Assembly: GCA_002415465.1 (NCBI GenBank)
Contig: DHYT01000178.1
Coordinates: forward strand, 1 to 6,096
Direction: 5' to 3'
Length of the DNA stretch: 6,096 nt
DNA from: Desulfobulbaceae bacterium UBA5123
GTDB taxonomy: Bacteria > Desulfobacterota > Desulfobulbia > Desulfobulbales > UBA5123
The position numbers were made by a program, and so were the translations under genes. The notes under the pieces were generated by a model that ran no database searches, was not told the origin of the DNA, and was given only the letters and a program-made list of their open reading frames with translations. Shown in pieces: positions 1 to 6,094 of this stretch. The stretch's first letter is position 1; each line of letters opens with the position of its first letter.

Positions 1-1
1 C

Positions 2-307
2 CAGGCGGCCGACCTGATCAACGGTGCCCTCGCGGCGGAAGCCGACAGGCTCGACCTGCTCACGAAGCTCTGCGAAATCTACTTCGTATGGGGGAACCGG
101 GACGCCTTCATCGATGCGGCGCGGCGCGTCAAACAGGTCGCCGGCGCTGCCGAAGGCGGCGAATGGGACAAGATCGTCATCATGGGCCAGCAGATCGCGG
201 CGGACGATGCACTGTTCGCGGGCGCCGGTGTCGCCGGCGCGACGAAGGCGGTGGATCTGTCGTTCGACGCCGACACGGACGATGCCGGCGCGCTGGACAT
301 GGATTTC
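2..307 (+). CDS. fimV: FimV-type protein, internal fragment (both ends missing)
   Basis: The + frame beginning at base 2 reads as about 102 residues of a FimV-family protein, a peptidoglycan-binding inner-membrane hub for type IV pilus assembly and polar signalling. It starts with a TPR-like helix pair (QAADLINGALAAEADRLDLL), continues through the characteristic EIYFVWGNRDAF and GEWDKIVIMGQQIA segments, and ends in an acidic Asp-rich linker (VDLSFDADTDDAGALDMDF). These segments match my knowledge of gamma/betaproteobacterial FimV; no search was run. The 5' end is off the window. The 3' end is not a stop codon: after about base 307 the frame stays open but becomes the antisense of the CheD-HDOD gene. 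The first 300 bases are about 68% GC by hand count. FimV is not expected beside the delta-type genes that follow, so this piece may come from another organism. Confidence 0.78.
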
Positions 308-312
308 GGTGC
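298..312. other. Breakpoint joining two truncated, oppositely oriented genes
   Basis: Recognisable FimV coding on the + strand ends at about base 307, and recognisable HDOD coding on the - strand begins at about base 305. Neither gene has a stop codon here. Both reading frames run on openly across the join in the same codon register, but only as the antisense of the other gene. An abrupt inverted join between fragments of two unrelated genes, with no intergenic DNA and no insertion-sequence end or target duplication visible, is typical of an assembly or whole-genome-amplification chimera. A real recombination event is possible but less likely. The exact base cannot be fixed by eye. Confidence 0.7.
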
Positions 313-1219
313 GGCCGGCGAAGGCGGCGATGATCTTGGCGGCGTTGGCGACGCAGAGCGAGTGGCGATACAGGCCGCCGCGCATCAGGGCATAGCCGCC
401 CTCCCGCTGCTGGTAGAAGGTGTCGAGGGCGGCGGAGACGATCAACTCGATCAGCTGATTTTCGCCCAGCAACACCAACGCCCGGCCGATGGAGTCGATC
501 CGCTGATGCGGCCCGACCAGAACCGAGTTGCAGAGACGCAGCACCTTGGCGGCGATCACCTGGTCGATCCATATCTCCGGCTCCAGGTCCTTGATGCTGT
601 ACTTGTCCTGCCGGATCAGGCGGATGATCTTGAGGGCGATCTGGGGGATGGGGCTGATCCGGGCGATGGCGGCGTCGAGCTCGTGCTCCGTGGGGGGGCG
701 AAAATCCTCATGGGGAGCCCCGCCTGGGGGTTGGAAGATCGGGGTGATCGCGGTTTCCCAGGTGGCGGTGTTGAGGGTCAGGGAGGCGCCGCAGCAACCG
801 CCCGTTTCCGTCTTGATGATGGCGATCTGTTCTTTTTGGAGGATTCGGATGGCCGCCTCGGTGGTGCGGCCGCCGATGTCCATCTCCAGGTCCTGTTTGG
901 AGATCGGGGCGTAGAGGGCGCCGCCGGCGATCACCGCCGTCAACCGTTTCCGGTCGGCGCCCGCCTGGGAGAGCGTTTCCAGAAAGAGGGGCAGGCCGGT
1001 GGTGGCATAGTTGACGGGTTGCCAGGTGGGGGCGGCGCCGGTGGGTTCCGGCAGCAGGAGGTGCAGCAGGCCGCCGACCCCGGCCTGCTTGTCGAAGATG
1101 GCGATGCCGACACAGGTGCCGAGCAGGGCGGTGAGCAGGCGCGGCTGCCCCTCCGCCAGCTGGTAAGTGCCGGCGGCGATGTACTCTTTTGTCAGCGAGT
1201 CGTTTGCCGCAGGTGCCAT
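305..1219 (-). CDS. CheD-HDOD fusion protein, 3' truncated
   Basis: About 305 genuine residues are present. Residues 1-165 form a CheD domain (chemoreceptor glutamine deamidase/methylesterase). Its triad is intact: T30, C36 (in LLGTCVG) and H53 (in GGLLHLLLP) have the same spacing as T21, C27 and H44 of Thermotoga CheD, and a GGALYAP segment and a second Gly-rich GGCCGAS segment follow. Residues about 180-305 are the first half of an HDOD domain (RISPIPQIALKII, AAKVLRLCNS, GRALVLLGENQL, LYRHS). The expected AGLLHDIGK half is absent because the sequence switches to antisense FimV at base 305; the frame stays open to base 1, but that tail is not HDOD-like. The ATG at 1219 has an AAGGG four bases upstream and lies 62 bases after the sensor gene, probably in one operon. 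The fusion should link receptor deamidation to an HDOD output; its target is unknown. Confidence 0.8.
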
Positions 1220-1281
1220 GGCGCCCTTCGGGATGGGTTGCGGCCGGGCATTATGCCGACGGCTGAGATCCGCCCGGTCAA

Positions 1282-2928
1282 CTACGAGCGCAACGAGTGG
1301 AGAAGCTCCAGGGCGTTGTCCCCGTCTTCCGGAAAGGTTGCGGTCTTGATGCGCAGCTCAAGGTCGGTGTCGAGTTTCTGCATCGCGCCGTTGATCACCT
1401 CCGGCGCTTCCATGCTGTCATGCATGGGCAGGAGGACCGCCACCGTATAGAGGCCGATGCGGCTGCATTCGTGCACCACGGGGATGTTCTTCGACAACGA
1501 CACGGCAAGCTTCTGCACCGCGTTGGAGGCCTCTGCGGCCCCCTTTTCGCCGCAGAGGTTGTTGTAATCCTTGACGCTGATCAGGGTCAGCGAAAGGTTG
1601 CCGAAGTATTCGCGCATCTTGCTGATCTCGTCTTCGATGGTGGTGATGAAGGCGTTGAAGGGGCTTGTCTGCATGTCCTGCTTGGCCGCCTGGTTGAGGC
1701 CGATCTGGAAATGCGGGGCCAGCGAGGTGGCGATGATGGCAAAGGATTTCTGCAGCTCCTCGTCGTTGATCTCCATGTCGGTCACCGCATGCACGGTGAT
1801 GACGCCGACGGTGTTGCCGGAGGCCTTGAGCGGCACGACCAGGAAGTTCGCCAGTTTTTCGCAGCCGTCGGCGATGAACGTGGCGCCCCGGTCGATGGTT
1901 TTCCGTTGGTCGGCCAGGCAGGAGACCACCATCGCGGTCTGGTCCGACTCCATGCCGTATGCCCCCTTCTCCTGCAGGTTGCCGGTGGGGTCCACCGCGA
2001 AGATGGCGCATTCCTGGACGTGGAAACCGATGCTCAGCGCCTTCAGGATCAGGTCGACATTGTCGTTGATGGAGGCGCTCTTGTTGAGGATTTCACTGAC
2101 GTTGAACAGGGCCATCAGTTCTTCCATCTGCTGCTTGATCCGCCGGTTGCGCGCCTCGATGGTGTGCATCAGCGAATCATAGGTGCTGTCGAGGATGTCG
2201 ATCTCGTCCTTGCCGCGGACCACGGTGTTGGCGTCCGCCTCCTCGTCGCCGGCGAACTGCATCTTCATCAGCAGTTTGCGCAGCGGCCGCTTGACCAGGA
2301 TATTGCCCAGCAGGAAGCAGAGGATGATCGAGGAGAGCAGGGTGGCCGCCGCCGAATAGATGAGAAGCTGGCGGTTTTCCACCACCATCTGGTCGATGTC
2401 GTCGGTGGTGAAGTCAACCAGGAGCTTGCCGAGGACGTCGGTTTCCGGGTCATGGCATTCGTGGCACCGTTCCTTGTTGTGGATCGGGTTGACGTTACGG
2501 AGCACGCGGGCGCCGCTCTCGTCGGTGAACAGCACGGTCAGGTTGTCGTGGCTGAGTTGGGCCTTTTCGTGACAGAGACGGCAGCTCTTGGCCGACTGGT
2601 CGAGCTGGGTATCGATGTCCTTGTGGTTCTTGGCGTACTTGACCGTGGCCTCGAGGTCGATGAGCTTGATGTCGCGGACCATGTTTTCCTTGCCCACGGA
2701 GTCGATGATGACCTGGATGCCGCCGTCCTCGTTGCCGAGCATGGCGTTTTCAAGACTGCTCTTGATGGCGCTGCTGACCTTGGATGACTCATCCTCGGCC
2801 AGCGACAGCAGTTTTTCCTCGGACAGTTTGACGCTGGTGTGGGAAAAGAAACTGATGACCGCGAACAGGCAGACAGCCATGGCCACGGCCATTTTGAATC
2901 CGATGCTGTGTTTCACTTTCATTTTCAT
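1282..2928 (-). CDS. Membrane sensor: double haem c periplasmic domain, HAMP, GAF, degenerate GGDEF
   Basis: 548 residues from the ATG at 2928. TM1 is about residues 11-29 and TM2 about 188-212. The periplasmic loop between them carries two haem c attachment motifs, CRLCH (116-120) and CHECH (155-159), so it probably binds two c-type haems and senses redox state or a small ligand. A HAMP linker follows (about 205-265, VKRPLRKLL to the DEIDIL region), then a GAF domain (about 268-410). Residues about 420-548 have the fold signature of a GGDEF domain, but the motif is replaced: RIGLYTVAVLLP (490-501) stands where RYGGDEFAVLLP is expected, so cyclase activity is unlikely and it may act as a c-di-GMP or partner-binding output. 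No kinase or chemoreceptor signalling domain is present. A start at 2991 would overlap the upstream gene and lacks the good ribosome site found before 2928. Confidence 0.85.
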   Translation of the reverse strand: MKMKVKHSIGFKMAVAMAVCLFAVISFFSHTSVKLSEEKLLSLAEDESSKVSSAIKSSLENAMLGNEDGGIQVIIDSVGKENMVRDIKLIDLEATVKYAKNHKDIDTQLDQSAKSCRLCHEKAQLSHDNLTVLFTDESGARVLRNVNPIHNKERCHECHDPETDVLGKLLVDFTTDDIDQMVVENRQLLIYSAAATLLSSIILCFLLGNILVKRPLRKLLMKMQFAGDEEADANTVVRGKDEIDILDSTYDSLMHTIEARNRRIKQQMEELMALFNVSEILNKSASINDNVDLILKALSIGFHVQECAIFAVDPTGNLQEKGAYGMESDQTAMVVSCLADQRKTIDRGATFIADGCEKLANFLVVPLKASGNTVGVITVHAVTDMEINDEELQKSFAIIATSLAPHFQIGLNQAAKQDMQTSPFNAFITTIEDEISKMREYFGNLSLTLISVKDYNNLCGEKGAAEASNAVQKLAVSLSKNIPVVHECSRIGLYTVAVLLPMHDSMEAPEVINGAMQKLDTDLELRIKTATFPEDGDNALELLHSLRS

Positions 2929-2937
2929 GGTTTGTTT

Positions 2938-2943
2938 CTCCAA
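2938..2943 (-). promoter_or_regulatory. Ribosome binding site of the haem sensor gene
   Basis: On the - strand TTGGAG lies 9 bases before the ATG at 2928. This favours that start over the in-frame ATG at 2991, which lies inside the end of the upstream FapA-type gene and would add 21 residues (containing RMIPWRELPGRLEK) ahead of the first membrane segment. Confidence 0.6.
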
Positions 2944-2969
2944 GCGTCCAGGCAGTTCACGCCATGGGA

Positions 2970-4019
2970 TCATTCGCCCAAGGGGCTGCATTCGACCTTC
3001 ATGTTCTGCACAAAGAAGGCGGATTTGTCGACCGCGGCATCAAGAGTCCGACTGTAGTTCTCGATGGTGATTTTGGTTTGCGGGTGGCCCTGCTGGGTGA
3101 TAACGATCCGGTTGCTGCCGAGGGCCTCGGTGATATTCTTGCGGACGATCTCCTTCCGGCTCTGCCCCGAGGTGATGTCGCCTGCGATCTCACGGAACCG
3201 CTTGATGTCCATGGCCATCTGCACCTTGTTTTCGTAGGGGAGCGTTTCGATATCCTTGCCGAGTTTCTTGACCAGATCGATGGTGTTCTGCAGCCTCTGC
3301 TGTTCCTGCAGCAGCGCGGCGTGGGCCTTGTCGATGGCCAGGAGTTCCTGGAAAAGCTCCTTGCATTCCTTGGGCTTGACCAGGAGTTGACAGAGGGATT
3401 GGCCGTCGCCGCACTCCTTGACCCTGATTCTGGTCTGGCTGTAAATCTTGGAGCGGGTTACCACCCCCTCGATGCGCAGACGGCCCTTGGCGGCCACGGT
3501 GCTGTCGGTGATGTCGCCGTCGATGACCACGTCGCCGACACATCGGATATCCACGGCGGTGAGCGGCTCGATGGAGGTGTTTTTGATGGTGACCCGTTCG
3601 GCGGCGCTGAGGATGATGTGTTTGTCGTTGGCGCCCTGCAGCTTGCCGACAATCACCACTTCGCCGCTGGCGCTGGTGATGTTGCAGCCGGGTTCGATGT
3701 TGCCGTGGATATTGATGGTTTCGCCGGCCGAGATCTTGGTTTCCGACGGCACGTCGCAGTGCAGTTCGACGCTGCCGTCAAAGAGGATGTCCTCCTTGAC
3801 CTCGGTCGGGGCCAGGACTTCCCCCGGCGCGCCCCGGTAGCCTTCCGGGGTGACGATGGTCACGTCGGTGATGCCGCGTTCTTTCAGCCGCGCGACAAAG
3901 GCGCTTGACAGTTCAACCCCGCGGGCAATGATCGGCAGTTCGCCGCCGAATTCGTGGTCGAAGATGTCGGCGGCGATCACCATGCCGCTTTTGACTTTAT
4001 CGAGGGCGATTTTTCTCAT
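2970..4019 (-). CDS. FapA-family (DUF342) beta-helix protein with DUF3391-like N-terminus
   Basis: 349 residues, probably cytoplasmic: no signal peptide or membrane segment is seen. Residues 1-60 (KVKSGMVIAADIFDHEFGGELPIIARG..., ending RGITDVTIV) resemble the DUF3391 module found ahead of HD-GYP domains. Residues about 85-200 form a right-handed beta-helix with repeating short strands and Gly turns (INIHGNIEPGCNI, EVVIVGKLQGAN, DVVIDGDITDSTV, RLRIEGVV), typical of FapA/DUF342. Residues about 213-255 are a charged, Leu-rich probable coiled coil, followed by a helical and beta C-terminus. It is shorter than most FapA proteins and lacks their usual long N-terminal domain. FapA proteins are linked to polar/flagellar signalling and surface polymers, but the biochemical role is unclear. 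It is first in the leftward set, 41 bases before the haem sensor. The ATG at 4019 has only a weak, distant AGGA upstream. Confidence 0.8.
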   Translation of the reverse strand: MRKIALDKVKSGMVIAADIFDHEFGGELPIIARGVELSSAFVARLKERGITDVTIVTPEGYRGAPGEVLAPTEVKEDILFDGSVELHCDVPSETKISAGETINIHGNIEPGCNITSASGEVVIVGKLQGANDKHIILSAAERVTIKNTSIEPLTAVDIRCVGDVVIDGDITDSTVAAKGRLRIEGVVTRSKIYSQTRIRVKECGDGQSLCQLLVKPKECKELFQELLAIDKAHAALLQEQQRLQNTIDLVKKLGKDIETLPYENKVQMAMDIKRFREIAGDITSGQSRKEIVRKNITEALGSNRIVITQQGHPQTKITIENYSRTLDAAVDKSAFFVQNMKVECSPLGE

Positions 4020-4118
4020 AATCGATGCATGGTCCTGGTTGTCCCCGTGGGCGGCGCACTCAAGGCGTTGTCGGCGAGGCAGACACGTTTTGCCGCCAGT
4101 CTAGTCATAGAACGGCTT

Positions 4119-4129
4119 TTGCGCCGCAA
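4119..4129. repeat. Perfect 11-base inverted repeat TTGCGCCGCAA (possible operator)
   Basis: TTGCG-C-CGCAA reads the same on both strands around one central base. It ends 3 bases before the TTGAAC box of the upstream + strand promoter and lies about 100 bases upstream of the FapA-type gene. The position suits a regulator site, but no regulator is known for it. Confidence 0.3.
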
Positions 4130-4132
4130 TAC

Positions 4133-4161
4133 TTGAACGAATTCTGTTAATTACTTATATA
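4133..4161 (+). promoter_or_regulatory. Candidate distal sigma70 promoter (TTGAAC-17-TATATA)
   Basis: TTGAAC at 4133-4138 and TATATA at 4156-4161 are separated by exactly 17 bases, a near-consensus arrangement. Transcription would begin near 4168, giving a leader of roughly 245-250 bases before the glucokinase start, or a separate short RNA if it terminates early. Because TATATA is self-complementary it could also serve as the -10 box of the leftward operon, where only a poor -35 (TTAGGT at 17 bases) is seen. Confidence 0.45.
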
Positions 4162-4173
4162 GGCAAGCGCCTA
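4160..4173. repeat. Inverted repeat TAGGC-AAGC-GCCTA
   Basis: Perfect 5-base arms around a 4-base centre, overlapping the end of the TATATA box and the expected start of the + transcript. On the - strand it lies just upstream of the same box. It could be an operator or a short 5' hairpin. Confidence 0.3.
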
Positions 4174-4211
4174 CAAAAACCTAAAGGTTGCTTTATTTTG
4201 TAACCGCCATG

Positions 4212-4240
4212 TTTCCGGCGGGCAATATTTTTCCCGGAAA
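4212..4240. repeat. Inverted repeat TTTCCGG...CCGGAAA
   Basis: Seven-base perfect arms (4212-4218 and 4234-4240) flank a 15-base AT-rich loop. If the distal + promoter is used, this would form a stem in the glucokinase leader RNA. No match to a known riboswitch class is recognised. Confidence 0.35.
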
Positions 4241-4305
4241 AGAAGAGAAAAATGATCTTTTAATCGTATCCTGCCTGGCTGTTGCAGTTGTTGCGGCGGG
4301 ATGAC

Positions 4306-4330
4306 GGCCGTTGCCGGCCGGCCTCTTTGT
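4306..4330 (+). terminator. Weak GC hairpin, possible attenuator
   Basis: GGCCG-TTGC-CGGCC (4306-4319) is a stable short stem, followed after GGCC by the modestly T-rich TCTTTGT. The missing clean T tract makes efficient intrinsic termination doubtful. It lies between the two candidate + promoters, so it could end a short upstream RNA. Confidence 0.2.
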
Positions 4331-4331
4331 C

Positions 4332-4361
4332 TGTACACGGGGGCGATGACAATGGTATATT
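4332..4361 (+). promoter_or_regulatory. Candidate proximal glucokinase promoter with extended -10
   Basis: TGTACA (4332-4337), an 18-base spacer, and TATATT (4356-4361) preceded by TGG form an extended -10 promoter. Transcription would start near 4368, giving a leader of about 50 bases to the glucokinase ATG. ATGG (4352-4355) and CCAT (4363-4366) flank the -10 box as a short imperfect palindrome, a possible repressor site. Confidence 0.45.
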
Positions 4362-4418
4362 GCCATCGGCTTGCGGCAAGGGGAATGAACGTGGCGTTGG
4401 CGATCAGCGGGGGTGAAA

Positions 4419-5423
4419 ATGGCGTATTTTCTGGCCGGTGACCTGGGTGGCACCAAGACATTGCTGGCGTTGTGCGAGGAAGACGGCGGCAACTATGTTG
4501 TGCTGGCCGAGCAGCGGCTGCAAAGCCACGATTACCCGGACCTCGCCGGGATGCTTGCCGAATTTCTGGCTGCGGCGCCCCACCGTCCGGCAACGGCCGC
4601 CTTCGGGGTCGCCGGGCCGGTGCTGGGCGATACCGCCCGCCTCACCAATCTGGGCTGGACCATCGACCGGCGCGCGCTCATCGCCCGGTTCGGATTTCGC
4701 GAGGTGACGCTGCTCAACGATCTGGTCGCGGTCGCCCAGGCCGTTCCCTCGCTTGGCGTCGGGCAGCTGTTCACCGTCAACGGCGGGGCGCCCGCGCCGC
4801 ACGGCAGTATCGCCGTGCTGGCTCCCGGCACCGGTCTTGGCGAGGCGTACCTCTGCTGGGACGGCCGTCGCCATCGCCCCTATCCCTCGGAGGGGGGGCA
4901 CGTGGATTTCGCCCCGACCAGCGACGAGGAAGAGGGGCTGTTGCGTTTTCTGCGGGGCAGGCTGGCCCATGTCAGCTATGAGCAGGTCTGCTCGGGGATG
5001 GGGATCGCCAATATCTTCCGGTATCTGGTCGAGGGCAAGGGGGTGGCGGTTTCGCCGGCATTGGCCGGCGAGCTTGCCGCGGTTGCCGACCAGACGCCGT
5101 TGATCGTCGGCCATGCCCTGGCCGGAGACTGCCCGGTCTGCGCCGGGACCCTGGCCATCTTTCTCGATATCCTGGCGGCCGAGGCGGGCAACCTGGCGGT
5201 CAAGTTTCTTGCCACCGGCGGGGTCTATCTGGGCGGCGGCATCCTGCCCCGGCTTCTCGACGTCATCGAACCGGCGGCCTTTATCAAAAAATTCACCGGC
5301 AAGGGGCGGATGGCCGAACTCCTGGCCGGCATCCCGGTGCATATCATCCTGGACAGCGGCTGCGGCCTGGCCGGCGCCGCCCAGGCCGGCGCGCAGATGG
5401 CCCGCCGCCGGGAGATGCTCTAG
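4419..5423 (+). CDS. glk: Glucokinase (ATP-dependent, Glk family)
   Basis: 334 residues, close to the usual size of Glk-type bacterial glucokinases, which phosphorylate glucose to glucose 6-phosphate with ATP in the cytoplasm. The N-terminal phosphate loop is AGDLGGTKTLLAL (6-18). The catalytic base is D101 in LLNDLVAVA; E158 and H161 lie in the SEGGHVDFAP signature and E188 follows. These are each one residue on from D100, E157, H160 and E187 of E. coli Glk. LAPGTGLGEAYL (134-145) and FLATGGVYLGGGILPR (263-278) are the second phosphate and adenosine segments, and FTGKGRM...IPVHII ends the protein as in the family. The ATG at 4419 is preferred because GGGGG lies 5 bases upstream and the protein then starts MAYFLAGD like relatives; a GTG at 4413 would add two residues. 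It stands alone on its strand, between the divergent signalling operon and convergent phoU. Confidence 0.93.
   Translation: MAYFLAGDLGGTKTLLALCEEDGGNYVVLAEQRLQSHDYPDLAGMLAEFLAAAPHRPATAAFGVAGPVLGDTARLTNLGWTIDRRALIARFGFREVTLLNDLVAVAQAVPSLGVGQLFTVNGGAPAPHGSIAVLAPGTGLGEAYLCWDGRRHRPYPSEGGHVDFAPTSDEEEGLLRFLRGRLAHVSYEQVCSGMGIANIFRYLVEGKGVAVSPALAGELAAVADQTPLIVGHALAGDCPVCAGTLAIFLDILAAEAGNLAVKFLATGGVYLGGGILPRLLDVIEPAAFIKKFTGKGRMAELLAGIPVHIILDSGCGLAGAAQAGAQMARRREML
5420..5423. other. Shared CTAG: overlapping stop codons of glk and phoU
   Basis: Glucokinase ends with TAG at 5421-5423 and phoU ends with TAG read on the - strand from 5422-5420. The self-complementary CTAG supplies both stops. The convergent transcripts must therefore overlap at their 3' ends, with each terminator lying inside the other gene or read-through occurring. 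Confidence 0.9.
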
Positions 5424-6094
5424 TCCTCTTCCATGAAGTCTTCCGGGGTATGGCGGACGATCTCCGCGTCCACCAGATAGATGACGTCCTCGGCGATGTT
5501 GGTGGCGTGGTCGGCCACCCGTTCCAGATGCCGGCCCACCGAGAGGAGATGCAGCAGGCAGTTGGCCGACTCCGGGTGCAGGGCCAGCTCCCCCTTGACC
5601 TTCTCGTACATATCCCGGTTGTAGGCGTCCACCTGATCATCCTCCTGGCGAATCCGGTAGGCTTGCGGCACGTCCATGTTGACCAGGGAGTCGATGCTGC
5701 GGGTCAGCATGCTTTCGACCTTTTCGGCCATGGCGGTGATGTTGAAGGTGAGACAGATGTCCTCCTGCCCGCTCAGGAACAACGACCGTTCGGCGATATT
5801 GACCGCCAGGTCGCCCACCCGTTCGAGGTCGCTGTTGATCTTGAGCACGGCGATGATGAAGCGCAGGTCGATGGCCACCGGCTGGTGGAGGGCGAGGATC
5901 TTCAGGCACTCCTCCTCGATGTTGACCTCCATCTCGTCCACCTCCAGATCCCGGGCGATGATCTCCTGCGCCATGCGCGTATCACGCCGCACCACCGACT
6001 TGGTGGCCAGGTAGACCATGTCCTCCACCACCGAGCCCATGGTGAGCAGGTTTCTCTTGAGATTCTCTATTTCCTTCTGCAGGTGCTGTGACAT
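5420..6094 (-). CDS. phoU: Phosphate-signalling complex protein PhoU
   Basis: 224 residues, full family length, with the standard start (MSQHLQKEIENLKRNLLTMG, then VVEDMV). PhoU is a cytoplasmic, peripheral-membrane all-helical protein that links the PstSCAB phosphate transporter to the PhoR-PhoB two-component system and restrains phosphate uptake. It contains two three-helix repeats, each with the metal-binding E-x-x-x-D motif: DLERVGDLAVNIAE (E91, D95) and HLERVADHATNIAED (E191, D195). QPVAIDLRFIIAVLKI before the first motif is also typical. The ATG is 2 bases from the right edge, so upstream pst genes, its ribosome site and promoter cannot be seen. It converges on glucokinase with a 4-base overlap, leaving no room for an intergenic terminator. 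No odd residues were noticed. Confidence 0.95.
   Translation of the reverse strand: MSQHLQKEIENLKRNLLTMGSVVEDMVYLATKSVVRRDTRMAQEIIARDLEVDEMEVNIEEECLKILALHQPVAIDLRFIIAVLKINSDLERVGDLAVNIAERSLFLSGQEDICLTFNITAMAEKVESMLTRSIDSLVNMDVPQAYRIRQEDDQVDAYNRDMYEKVKGELALHPESANCLLHLLSVGRHLERVADHATNIAEDVIYLVDAEIVRHTPEDFMEED

Larger units (their letters stand above)
4020..4418. other. Divergent intergenic region between the signalling operon and glucokinase
   Basis: About 400 bases with no convincing gene on either strand. The middle part (about 4130-4265) is clearly AT-richer than the flanking genes. It contains two candidate + strand promoters, a TATATA box that could serve either strand, and several short inverted repeats listed separately. 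It must hold the promoter for the leftward FapA-sensor-CheD genes and at least one for glucokinase. Confidence 0.75.

Noticed and set aside
1..306. Continuation of the HDOD reading frame to the left edge as a real C-terminal domain
   Set aside because: The - strand translation loses all HDOD similarity after residue 305, while the + strand of the same bases is clearly FimV-like.
182..1450. Long + strand open frame (422 codons) across the CheD-HDOD gene
   Set aside because: Past base 307 it is Gly/Asp-rich antisense of a clear CheD-HDOD gene. It has no recognisable domain, and its first part is the tail of the FimV fragment.
1297..2787. 496-codon + strand open frame opposite the haem sensor gene
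   Set aside because: It is a His/Val/Asp-rich shadow frame caused by high GC at third positions. The - strand has membrane segments, CxxCH motifs, HAMP and GAF.
4016..4030. Four-codon leader ORF (MHRL) whose TGA overlaps the ATG of the FapA-type gene
   Set aside because: Its AGGA is only 2 bases from the ATG, too close for good initiation, and such short frames arise by chance.
4301..4441. Small + strand ORF of 46 codons upstream of and into glucokinase
   Set aside because: It has no good ribosome site and no recognisable features. It overlaps the proximal promoter and the start of glk in another frame.
4404..5342. 312-codon - strand open frame opposite glucokinase
   Set aside because: It is the antisense of a gene with all glucokinase motifs. 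Its composition is Gly/Arg/Gln-rich and it shows no domain.
5450..6091. 213-codon + strand open frame opposite phoU
   Set aside because: It is an antisense shadow of an unmistakable PhoU.
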